From Paracoccaceae bacterium (GTDB lineage Bacteria; Pseudomonadota; Alphaproteobacteria; Rhodobacterales; Rhodobacteraceae): DNA of 10,813 nt. Both the position numbers and the translations under genes were made by a program. The notes beneath the pieces are model-generated. The model ran no database searches. It saw nothing but the letters and a program-made list of their open reading frames with translations, and had not been told where the DNA came from. Of this stretch, positions 1 to 5,892 are shown in pieces. Location of the stretch: NCBI GenBank assembly GCA_025458985.1, contig JALORM010000162.1:1-10813 (forward strand), given 5' to 3'. Each line of letters starts with the position of its first letter. Position 1 is the first letter of the stretch.

Positions 1-456
1 CCGCTCGCCCGAGGCAACGGTGCCCAGCGCCTCGACGATCCCGGGATCGCCGAGGCCCGCGATGGCAAGCGCCTCCGCCGGGTCGCCGGGACGCGGCTGA
101 AACAGCGCGCCGCCCAGGCCGACCCCAAGCACCAACGCCGCGGCCGCGGCCGCCGGCAGTTGCCAGATCGGCACCGACCGACGCCGCGCGGCCAGGTCGA
201 CCACGTTCGAAGCCGGCGGCGCAGCGCGCCGGGCCGCGTCGGCTTCGGCCAACGCGCGGACCTTGTCGACCAGGGCCTCGGGCACTGCGGGCGCCGTCCC
301 GAAGGCGCGCTTCACGGCGCTGCGGCTGTCTGCAAACAGCGCGACCTTCTCGGCCAGCGCCTCGTCCTCGGCCAGCGCCCGCTCGACCTCGGCGGCGTCC
401 TCGGGCGTCAGCGCGCCGTCGGCATAGGCCATGAGTTGCTCGTCACTGATCGCCAT
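1..456 (-). CDS. Anti-sigma factor, single-pass membrane protein (C-terminal part beyond left edge)
   Basis: Probable inhibitor of the ECF sigma factor encoded just upstream; it would hold that sigma at the inner membrane until a signal arrives. The 152 visible residues open with a short acidic helical region (MAISDEQLMAYADGALTPED) typical of proteobacterial anti-sigma factors. An Ala-rich charged linker follows, then one hydrophobic segment at about residues 97-119, then an outer part that continues past the window edge. The HxxxCxxC zinc motif of ZAS anti-sigma factors is absent, so this is a zinc-free type. The chosen ATG at 456 lies 9 bases after GGAAGG. An in-frame ATG at 465 is possible but sits directly against that site. 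The gene begins 45 bases after the sigma stop, so the two are probably cotranscribed. Family assignment rests on layout and neighbour more than on a diagnostic motif. Confidence 0.8.
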   Translation of the reverse strand, partial: MAISDEQLMAYADGALTPEDAAEVERALAEDEALAEKVALFADSRSAVKRAFGTAPAVPEALVDKVRALAEADAARRAAPPASNVVDLAARRRSVPIWQLPAAAAAALVLGVGLGGALFQPRPGDPAEALAIAGLGDPGIVEALGTVASGER

Positions 457-501
457 GGCGGCCATCCTTCCCGTTCCCTACCGGGTTAAACGCCCCATCC
501 A

Positions 502-993
502 TCACTTTATTCCCAGCCTGGAGGACAATGCGAGGCGCGCGCGGGCGAGGCGGCTCATCACCGTGCCGATCGGCACGCCGATCACCTCGGCCGCCTCCCG
601 GTAGCTCAGCTCGTCGACGCAGACCAGCATCATCACCTCGCGCTGATCCTCGGGCAACTCGGCCATCGCCGCCCAGGTGCGCTTCAGCATCAGATGCGCC
701 TCGGTCTCGCGCACTCCATCGACCACGACCGCTTCCGGCATGTCGGCTATGTCGACCGTCGTGCCCTGCGTCACAACGCGCCGTGTGTGGTCGATCCAGG
801 CGTTGCGCAGGATGCGGAACAGCCAGGCGTCGAGGCGCGTCGTCGGATCGAACCGGTCGCGTGCGGCGAAAGCGCGCTCGGCTGTGATCTGGACAAGGTC
901 GTCGGCGACGTCGGGCCTGCGGCAGAGAGACAGCGCGAAGCGCCTGAGGTTCGGCAACAGCGCGACGAGGTCCTCGGTGAAGCGGTCGCCCAT
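502..993 (-). CDS. ECF-type RNA polymerase sigma factor (sigma-70 family, RpoE-like)
   Basis: A small alternative sigma factor that would direct RNA polymerase to a limited stress or envelope regulon. The 163 residues contain region 2 (about 12-78, including DDLVQITAERAF and LDAWLFRILRNAWIDHTRR) and region 4 (about 104-156, including LPEDQREVMMLV and the helix-turn-helix SYREAAEVIGVPIGTVMSRL). Regions 1 and 3 are absent, as in the ECF group. I chose the ATG at 993 because the family normally begins just before the F-x-x-x-L-V-x-L-L-P-x-L-R-R-F-A segment. A GTG at 1053 would add 20 residues unlike the family and would overlap the divergent promoter region. The ribosome site before 993 is weak (AGG about 6 bases upstream). 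The anti-sigma gene follows directly and the S8 protease gene is divergent, so the protease is a candidate target. Confidence 0.92.
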   Translation of the reverse strand: MGDRFTEDLVALLPNLRRFALSLCRRPDVADDLVQITAERAFAARDRFDPTTRLDAWLFRILRNAWIDHTRRVVTQGTTVDIADMPEAVVVDGVRETEAHLMLKRTWAAMAELPEDQREVMMLVCVDELSYREAAEVIGVPIGTVMSRLARARLALSSRLGIK

Positions 994-1030
994 GACTTGC
1001 CTGTCGGTCGCACTATTGTTGGGACCCGAA

Positions 1031-1058
1031 GGAATAGCGTCGTGGTCCGGCACGTAAA
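1031..1058 (+). promoter_or_regulatory. Candidate ECF-type promoter for the S8 protease
   Basis: GGAATA (1031-1036), 16 bases, then CGTAAA (1053-1058) resembles the GGAA(C/T) -35 and CGT(T/C/A) -10 pattern used by many ECF sigma factors. It would give a leader of about 50 bases before the protease ATG. It lies in the spacer shared with the ECF sigma gene, which fits control by that sigma. Short matches like this occur by chance in GC-rich DNA, so the call is weak. Confidence 0.3.
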
Positions 1059-1069
1059 GCCCAGGACCA
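1043..1069. repeat. Inverted repeat TGGTCC-N15-GGACCA in the divergent spacer
   Basis: TGGTCC at 1043-1048 is the exact reverse complement of GGACCA at 1064-1069. The arms are 21 bp apart start to start, about two helical turns. The repeat lies between the divergent sigma and protease genes and overlaps the candidate protease promoter, so it could be a dimer operator. Six-base arms are short enough to be chance. Confidence 0.3.
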
Positions 1070-1116
1070 TGTCAGCCGGCGGACCTGCGCCCGGCGCAGC
1101 ACCAGGGAGCCGTTTC

Positions 1117-2550
1117 ATGAGCCTGCCTGTCCTTCGCCACGCCCTTGTCGTCGCGCTCTACCTTTCTCTTGTCTCCGCCGCTGTGCTCACCATGGCGAGT
1201 GAGGCAGCCTGGGCGCAGGACGATGACGGCGGTGATGACGATGATGGCGACGACGACGATGACGATGACGACGACGATCGCGGCAGGGGCGGCAGCGGTG
1301 GCCGCGACGAAGGTCAGCCAGCCCGTCCCGCCCGCGCATCCGGGGCCGCGCCGTCCGCGCGGGCACCGGCGGTCCCGCTTCCCGCCTTCGCCCCGGACGA
1401 AATCGTCACTCTGGCCCTGAACGACGCGGATCTGGCCGTGCTTCTGGCCCGCGGATACGTCGTCGCCGAAGAAAGGCCGGTGCCCCAGATCGGCGTCGTT
1501 GCGCGACGCCTGCTCATCCCGCCCGGCATCACGCTCGAGGCCGCGCGCGAGGAGGTGAGGGCACTTTCCTCCGGAGCGGATGCCGACTTCAATCACTACT
1601 ACAGGTCGGAACAGGCGCAGGAAGCGGGGACGTGCGAGGGCCCCCACTGCCCTTTCTTTGAACAGGTCGGCTGGATCGCACCGCCTGGCGCGACGGCGGC
1701 GTGCGCGGCCGACGTGACGATCGGGTTGATCGACACCGGCATCAACCCCGACCACACGGCCTTTGCCGGCGCCCGCATCGACGTGCACCGCATCGCGTCC
1801 GAGGGCCTCGACGCCTCGCGCGCGATCCACGGCACGGCGGTCCTCGCGCTTCTGGTCGGTGCGCCTGACAGCCGGTCCCCCGGCCTCGTGCCCGACGCGC
1901 GCGTGATTGCAGTCGATGCGTTCCACCGGGCCTCTGGCGACGAGCGGGCGGATGTCTTCGCGCTGGCGGCGGCGATGGACTATCTCGCCGACCGGGGGGC
2001 GCGGATCGTGAACATGAGCCTTGCCGGACCGCCGAACACGGTCCTCGAACAGGGGGTGCAGGCGCTTGTCGCACGCGACATCACGATCGTTGCCGCGACA
2101 GGCAACGCCGGTCCGAGGTCCGCGCCCGCCTACCCGGGCGCCTATCCCGGAGTTCTCGCGGTCACGGCCGTGGATCGCAACGGCACTGTCTACCGTCGGG
2201 CAGGGCAGGGCCCTCATGTGTCCCTTGCCGCACCCGGGGTCGAAGTCTGGACGGCGGCTTCGGTCAGCGGCGCACGGCCCAAGACGGGGACGTCCTTCGC
2301 GACACCCTTCGTCACGGCAGCCGCCGCCGCGATCCTGGCGAAAGACCCGACGCTGCTGAGGGACGAACTGGCCGCCCGGCTGACCCCGACGCTTGTCTCG
2401 ACGCGGGTCGCAGGTGTGATCGCGGCGAAGGGTTCCGGGATGGGCCGGCCCCGGCGCACATCCCGAGGCTCCCGCACGGGCGCCCCCGCTGGCACACGGC
2501 GCCCGCCCGCGCCTGGCATGGGTCACCCGGATTTCATGGCCCTGTCATGA
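1117..2550 (+). CDS. Exported S8 (subtilisin-like) serine protease with poly-Asp tract
   Basis: A secreted or periplasmic serine endopeptidase of 477 residues. Order: signal peptide (about 1-33, cleavage predicted after AWA), Asp/Gly tract (35-54), Pro/Ala/Arg linker to about 85, a prodomain-like stretch (about 88-150), then the S8 domain (about 190-430). The catalytic triad is visible: Asp206 in GLIDTGI, His238 in IHGTAV and Ser393 in GTSFATP. The oxyanion Asn330 lies in ATGNAG. The ATG at 1117 has AGGGAG 7 bases upstream and starts a good signal peptide; the open frame extends to 694 but that part overlaps the sigma gene. The last 45 or so residues are Arg/Gly/Pro-rich and lack a recognisable end to the S8 fold, so a frameshift near 2390-2450 is possible. 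It is divergent from the ECF sigma gene and may belong to its regulon. Substrate unknown. Confidence 0.9.
   Translation: MSLPVLRHALVVALYLSLVSAAVLTMASEAAWAQDDDGGDDDDGDDDDDDDDDDRGRGGSGGRDEGQPARPARASGAAPSARAPAVPLPAFAPDEIVTLALNDADLAVLLARGYVVAEERPVPQIGVVARRLLIPPGITLEAAREEVRALSSGADADFNHYYRSEQAQEAGTCEGPHCPFFEQVGWIAPPGATAACAADVTIGLIDTGINPDHTAFAGARIDVHRIASEGLDASRAIHGTAVLALLVGAPDSRSPGLVPDARVIAVDAFHRASGDERADVFALAAAMDYLADRGARIVNMSLAGPPNTVLEQGVQALVARDITIVAATGNAGPRSAPAYPGAYPGVLAVTAVDRNGTVYRRAGQGPHVSLAAPGVEVWTAASVSGARPKTGTSFATPFVTAAAAAILAKDPTLLRDELAARLTPTLVSTRVAGVIAAKGSGMGRPRRTSRGSRTGAPAGTRRPPAPGMGHPDFMALS
1219..1278 (+). repeat. GAY trinucleotide tract encoding poly-aspartate
   Basis: Twenty codons of GAC or GAT interrupted by three Gly codons. 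They encode three Asp, two Gly, four Asp, one Gly and then ten Asp in a row, directly after the predicted signal cleavage site of the S8 protease. Such a tract can change length by replication slippage. The encoded segment would be a flexible acidic linker that could bind calcium; that function is inference. Confidence 0.8.
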
Positions 2551-2560
2551 AACCGTAACG
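2532..2560 (+). promoter_or_regulatory. Operator-like direct repeats upstream of the polyphosphate operon
   Basis: CTGTCATGAAACCGTAAC at 2542-2559 closely matches a site at 4144-4161 before the histidine kinase gene (15 of 18 positions). Around it are three half-sites spaced exactly 11 bp apart: TTTCATG (2532), TGTCATG (2543) and CGTAACG (2554). This is the geometry of OmpR/PhoB-family binding sites, and the CTGTCAT-N4 half recalls the PhoB box. It overlaps the stop codon of the protease gene and ends 88 bases before the DUF4956 start. I see no convincing -10 element at a fixed distance. Confidence 0.6.
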
Positions 2561-2571
2561 TTCAGGCAAGC

Positions 2572-2598
2572 CGGCGGCCATGCCCGCCGCCTAGCTTT
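2572..2598 (+). terminator. Hairpin between the protease and DUF4956 genes, possible weak terminator
   Basis: CGGCGG (2572-2577) pairs with CCGCCG (2584-2589) across a six-base loop and is followed by a mildly T-rich stretch (TAGCTTTCC). It lies 22 bases after the protease stop and could end that transcript. It would also sit in or near the leader of the following operon. The stem is short and the T-run poor. Confidence 0.3.
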
Positions 2599-2647
2599 CC
2601 CTCATCGGCCATGCGCCCGGCGACGGCGCGAAGACGCGAGGGAATGA

Positions 2648-3220
2648 ATGCTGACCGACTACATCGACCCCGGCCTCGTGCTGCGCTTCGTCATCAACAT
2701 CGTGGCGATGACGCTCCTGGTCTTCGGCCTGTTCTACCTGCGCTACCGCGACAAGGAACTGGTCACCGCGGCCTCGCTCTTCAACATCTTCGCTTTCGGG
2801 GTGCTGTCGATCCTCGGATCGGTCGAATTCTCGCTGGCCGCGGGCTTCGGGCTCTTCGCTATTCTGGCGCTCTTCACGCTCCGCTCCGAGCAGATCTCGA
2901 AGATCGAGATCACGTACTTCTTCGGTTCGGTCGCCATAGCAGTGATCTGCTCGATCCAGGGAACGACGCTGCCCTTCGTGGTGGTCGTCGTGGGGATGGT
3001 GCTGCTCGGGGCCTATGTCTTCGACCATCCGCGCATCCTGAAGTCGGTCGACGGGATCAAGATCACGCTCGACAAGATCGACCCCGACGCGCTGTCGAAC
3101 CCCACCAAGATGCGCACCGACCTGTCGTCGCGGCTGGGGGTCCAGGTGATGAGCTATCAGATCGTGGCACTCAACTACATCACCGACATGGCGCAGATCA
3201 ACGTCTTCTACCGCAAGTGA
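2648..3220 (+). CDS. DUF4956 multi-pass membrane protein, partner of the VTC polyphosphate polymerase
   Basis: A 190-residue inner-membrane protein of the DUF4956 family, whose exact function is not known to me. About five hydrophobic segments are visible (roughly 11-31, 41-58, 61-78, 88-104 and 107-124). The family's hallmark is the stretch GFGLFAILALFTLRSEQISK (67-85), which joins a membrane segment to a charged cytosolic loop. The C-terminal third (from about 126) is soluble and probably cytosolic. GAGGGA precedes the ATG by 4 bases. The VTC polymerase gene follows after 26 bases, and DUF4956/VTC gene pairs recur in bacteria. The protein may therefore anchor the polymerase, or move or receive its polyphosphate chain, much as the yeast Vtc4 catalytic domain works with membrane subunits; that role is inference. 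An operator-like site lies upstream at 2542-2559. Confidence 0.88.
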   Translation: MLTDYIDPGLVLRFVINIVAMTLLVFGLFYLRYRDKELVTAASLFNIFAFGVLSILGSVEFSLAAGFGLFAILALFTLRSEQISKIEITYFFGSVAIAVICSIQGTTLPFVVVVVGMVLLGAYVFDHPRILKSVDGIKITLDKIDPDALSNPTKMRTDLSSRLGVQVMSYQIVALNYITDMAQINVFYRK

Positions 3221-3246
3221 AATTCCCCTTCAGAGGAGAAACGACC

Positions 3247-4053
3247 ATGGACCACCGCATTGCAGGACGCCTCTGTCGGTTCGGCACGATCTCTCTCGAG
3301 GGGCTGAACGGCAAGGCCGCCATGCTCGAGCGGCTCGACAACAAGTACATCGTGCCGGCCGAGCGGCTGCTGCCCGCGTTCGAGCGGTTCGGCGAACTGT
3401 TCGACGTGCTCGAGATCGGCGGCAGGCGCGCCTTCACCTACGCCACCGACTACTTCGACGACGGCGCGGCGCGCGCCTATCACGACCACCATCAGGGCCG
3501 CCGCAAACGCTGCAAGGTGCGGATACGGCACTACGTGGACGCGGGCTTCAGCTACCTCGAGGTCAAGTTGAAGGACCTGCGCGACGTCACCGTGAAGAAG
3601 CGCCTGAAGCTAGCCGCCCCTTCCCGCACGCTCTGCGCCGAAAGCCTTGCCTTCATCGACACCTGCCATGCCGAGATGTACGGCACGCCTCTCGGGCGGA
3701 CGCTCATGCCGGTGATCGGGATGGAATATCAGCGGATCACGCTTGTTGCCAAGGAAGGCGGCGAGCGGATGACGATCGACACGCGCCTGACGTTCCGCGC
3801 CGCGAATGCGGAACGCGACGCCGCGCCCGACATGTTCATTCTGGAAACGAAGTCGGCGAAGGGCAACGGCATCGCCGACGGGATTCTGCGCGGCGAACAC
3901 CTGCACCCGACACGGCAATGCTCGAAATACTGCGTCGGCATGGCGGCGCTGGGGCTGGTCGAGCGGCACAACCGCTTCCTGCCGGCGCTCCGCAAGCTGC
4001 GCATCCCCGACCAGCCGCTCAGGCTGGCCGAGGCAGGGCGGATCGCCGCCTGA
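3247..4053 (+). CDS. VTC domain-containing polyphosphate polymerase
   Basis: A 268-residue protein that is essentially one VTC domain (PF09359), the fold of the yeast Vtc4 catalytic domain, which builds polyphosphate from ATP inside a basic tunnel. The tunnel signature residues are present: Lys33 in DNKYIV, the basic patch RRKRCKVRIR (85-94), Glu105 and Lys107 in LEVKLK, Arg163 after EYQ, Asp178 and Arg180 in IDTRL, the metal-binding-type Glu200 with Lys202 in LETKS, and Lys227 in SKYCVGM. No SPX domain or membrane segment is present, so the protein is cytosolic and depends on a partner, presumably the DUF4956 protein 26 bases upstream. AGAGGAGA sits just before the ATG. A strong hairpin terminator ends the unit. 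Product and direction are inferred from the family; this is unrelated to PPK1/PPK2. Confidence 0.9.
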   Translation: MDHRIAGRLCRFGTISLEGLNGKAAMLERLDNKYIVPAERLLPAFERFGELFDVLEIGGRRAFTYATDYFDDGAARAYHDHHQGRRKRCKVRIRHYVDAGFSYLEVKLKDLRDVTVKKRLKLAAPSRTLCAESLAFIDTCHAEMYGTPLGRTLMPVIGMEYQRITLVAKEGGERMTIDTRLTFRAANAERDAAPDMFILETKSAKGNGIADGILRGEHLHPTRQCSKYCVGMAALGLVERHNRFLPALRKLRIPDQPLRLAEAGRIAA

Positions 4054-4077
4054 CGTGCGACGATCCTTCCCCGAATT

Positions 4078-4118
4078 GGCCGGAGGCGACAATCGTGTCG
4101 CCTCCGGCCCTTGTCGTT
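4078..4118 (+). terminator. Intrinsic terminator after the polyphosphate operon
   Basis: GGCCGGAGGCGACA (4078-4091) pairs perfectly with TGTCGCCTCCGGCC (4096-4109): a 14-bp stem with an ATCG loop, followed by CTTGTCGTTG. The T-run is interrupted, as is common in GC-rich alphaproteobacteria. It lies 24 bases after the polymerase stop and separates that unit from the two-component operon. Confidence 0.85.
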
Positions 4119-4143
4119 GAACGGGCGGCCGGCGTCGGCGAAG

Positions 4144-4162
4144 CTGTCATGGGACCGTTACG
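4144..4162 (+). promoter_or_regulatory. Operator-like direct repeat upstream of the two-component operon
   Basis: CTGTCATGGGACCGTTACG repeats the sequence found before the polyphosphate operon (2542-2560) at 16 of 19 positions. The half-sites TGTCATG (4145) and CGTTACG (4156) are 11 bp apart. The site ends only 27 bases before the kinase GTG, so activation from here implies a very short leader; autorepression is an alternative. It is the best candidate for autoregulation by the response regulator encoded downstream. Confidence 0.6.
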
Positions 4163-4189
4163 CGGATTACCGATCAAGGAGAGCAGAGC

Positions 4190-5824
4190 GTGACCACGGA
4201 CGCTTCGCACACAGCACCCGCAGCGGACACCTCGCGCATGCGCCTCTCCGCCCTTCTCACCCTGTTCTCGGCGGTCCTGCTGACCGGCGCGGTTGCAAGC
4301 GCGGGTTTGACATACTGGGTCGTCGTCACGACCCGCGCGATGGATGAGCGCATCGCGCTGGCCCATGCCTCGTTCGCCGAGCACCTGGCGCTCCAGGCCA
4401 ATGTCTTCCGCCTGTTCAAGGAGAACGCCGACGCGCTTCTGATCGGCAACCGCGACCGCTCGGCGCTGGAGACCGAGATCCAGGACGAGATCTCAGGAAA
4501 CATCGAGGAGATCCGGCGGATCGTGGCGCGCGAGATCGAGGTCGACGGCGAGGAGGAACTGGAAGAGCTGCGGCTTCTTGCGATGATCGAACGTCAGATT
4601 GCGGATGTCGTCCGCCTGTATGGCGACCTTGCCCCGCGCGGTGTTCCGCCCGAAGCCCCGGCTCAGGACCGACTTGTCGAGCTTCTGGACAGCAGGATCG
4701 ACGCAACCCTGTCGAGCCTGATCGGCATCGCCCTGGCCGGCGAGCGCGAGGAGGTCGACAATGTGACTGCACAGGCATCGGCGTTCCGCACCCTTGTCAA
4801 CCGCCTTTCGGCTGCCATCCTGGGGCTGCTGCTGACAACCACGCTTGCAGTTGCCATCCTCTATCGCCGCAACGTCGCCCGCCCGCTCGATGCGCTGGTG
4901 CGCGGGGCCGAAGCCTACCGCCGGGGCGACTTCGCAAGCCCCATCCCGGCCCGGGGGGCGACCGAACTGAGGGGCCTTGCCGCGACCCTGTCGGCGATGG
5001 CCGCAGAGATCGGTGCGCGCGAGCACGACCTGCGCGACCAGGCCCGCAGGCTCGAGACGCGGGTGGCCGAGCGCACGTCCGAGCTGCAGACCATCCTGAC
5101 CCGCTTCGAGCAGGTCGAGGCGAGCCGCCGCCAGATGATGGCCGATGTCAGCCACGAGCTGCGCACCCCCCTGACCATCATCCAGGGCGAAGCCGACATC
5201 GCGCTGCGGACCGGCGGGTCGGATCGCGACCAGCAGGTCGAGTCCTTCTCGCGCATCCGCGACGCAGCGCGCCACTCGAACCGGATCGTCGACGACCTTC
5301 TTCTGATCTCGCGGGAAGAAGCCGGGCAACTCCGGCTCGACCTGCGCAACGTGGATCTCGATGCGTCGCTGGCCGAGGCCGCGGACATGGCCCAGGCGCG
5401 TATCGACGTCCTGCGCCTCGGTCAGCCGGCCAGCGCGCGGGTCGATCCCGTGCGCCTGAGGCAATGCCTTCTGGCGGTCATGAACAACGCCTCGCGCTAT
5501 GGTGGGCAGACCGTCCGTGCCTGGGTCGAACGCAGCACCGAGGGCTACGACATCCTCGTCGAAGACGACGGACCGGGCATGAGCGACGCCGAGAAGGACC
5601 AGGCCTTCCACCGCTTCTTCCGCGGCTCGGGCGCGCAGGGCACCGGGATCGAGGGTACAGGCCTTGGCCTGCCGATCGTCCGGTCGATCATGAATGCCCA
5701 TGGCGGCAGCGTCGATCTTGCCGACCGCGACGGCGGCGGCCTTGTCGTCCGGCTCCGCTTTCCCGCCGCGCTGCGCAGCGTGCCCGCTGCGGCCGGCGAA
5801 AAAACCCGCCGACGCGCGGAATAA
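4190..5824 (+). CDS. Membrane sensor histidine kinase (HAMP, HisKA, HATPase_c)
   Basis: A 544-residue sensor kinase that phosphorylates the response regulator encoded next. Order: short cytosolic tail, TM1 (about 19-45), periplasmic sensor of about 160 residues, TM2 (about 206-227), HAMP (about 228-282), coiled coil (about 283-312), HisKA with phospho-acceptor His322 in VSHELRTP, and HATPase_c with N-box Asn433, G1 motif DDGPGM (Asp460) and G2 motif GTGLGL (489-494). All catalytic motifs are intact. The sensor region matches no domain I recognise; it is predicted helical and rich in Glu and Arg, with an acidic cluster at about 120-130. The start is the GTG at 4190, with AAGGAGAG 6 bases upstream. 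An operator-like repeat lies directly upstream. Its position beside the VTC/DUF4956 genes suggests it senses phosphate, metal or envelope state, but the signal is unknown. Confidence 0.93.
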   Translation: MTTDASHTAPAADTSRMRLSALLTLFSAVLLTGAVASAGLTYWVVVTTRAMDERIALAHASFAEHLALQANVFRLFKENADALLIGNRDRSALETEIQDEISGNIEEIRRIVAREIEVDGEEELEELRLLAMIERQIADVVRLYGDLAPRGVPPEAPAQDRLVELLDSRIDATLSSLIGIALAGEREEVDNVTAQASAFRTLVNRLSAAILGLLLTTTLAVAILYRRNVARPLDALVRGAEAYRRGDFASPIPARGATELRGLAATLSAMAAEIGAREHDLRDQARRLETRVAERTSELQTILTRFEQVEASRRQMMADVSHELRTPLTIIQGEADIALRTGGSDRDQQVESFSRIRDAARHSNRIVDDLLLISREEAGQLRLDLRNVDLDASLAEAADMAQARIDVLRLGQPASARVDPVRLRQCLLAVMNNASRYGGQTVRAWVERSTEGYDILVEDDGPGMSDAEKDQAFHRFFRGSGAQGTGIEGTGLGLPIVRSIMNAHGGSVDLADRDGGGLVVRLRFPAALRSVPAAAGEKTRRRAE

Positions 5825-5892
5825 CCCCCCTTTCCGGCCGTTTGTGACACGTGGATTGATCCGGAGAACAAGGGTAAGGGGCGAACGGCAAG

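Noticed and set aside
1061..1075. Third copy of the CTGTCAT motif in the sigma/protease spacer (CTGACAT on the minus strand)
   Set aside because: One half-site matches loosely and the second half does not; probably chance.
694..1116. N-terminal extension of the S8 protease frame
   Set aside because: It overlaps the ECF sigma gene antisense. The ATG at 1117 has a good ribosome site and begins a signal peptide.
1072..2526. Long open frame on the minus strand opposite the S8 protease
   Set aside because: It is a GC-rich shadow of the protease, whose plus-strand frame carries a signal peptide and all catalytic motifs. The minus-strand product is low-complexity Arg/Gly with no family signature.
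2542..2559. Calling the repeat a canonical Pho box
   Set aside because: The first half is CTGTCAT, but the second half (CCGTAAC) matches CTGTCAT at only 4 of 7 positions. The adjacent regulator is an equally good candidate, so I kept it as an unassigned OmpR/PhoB-type site.
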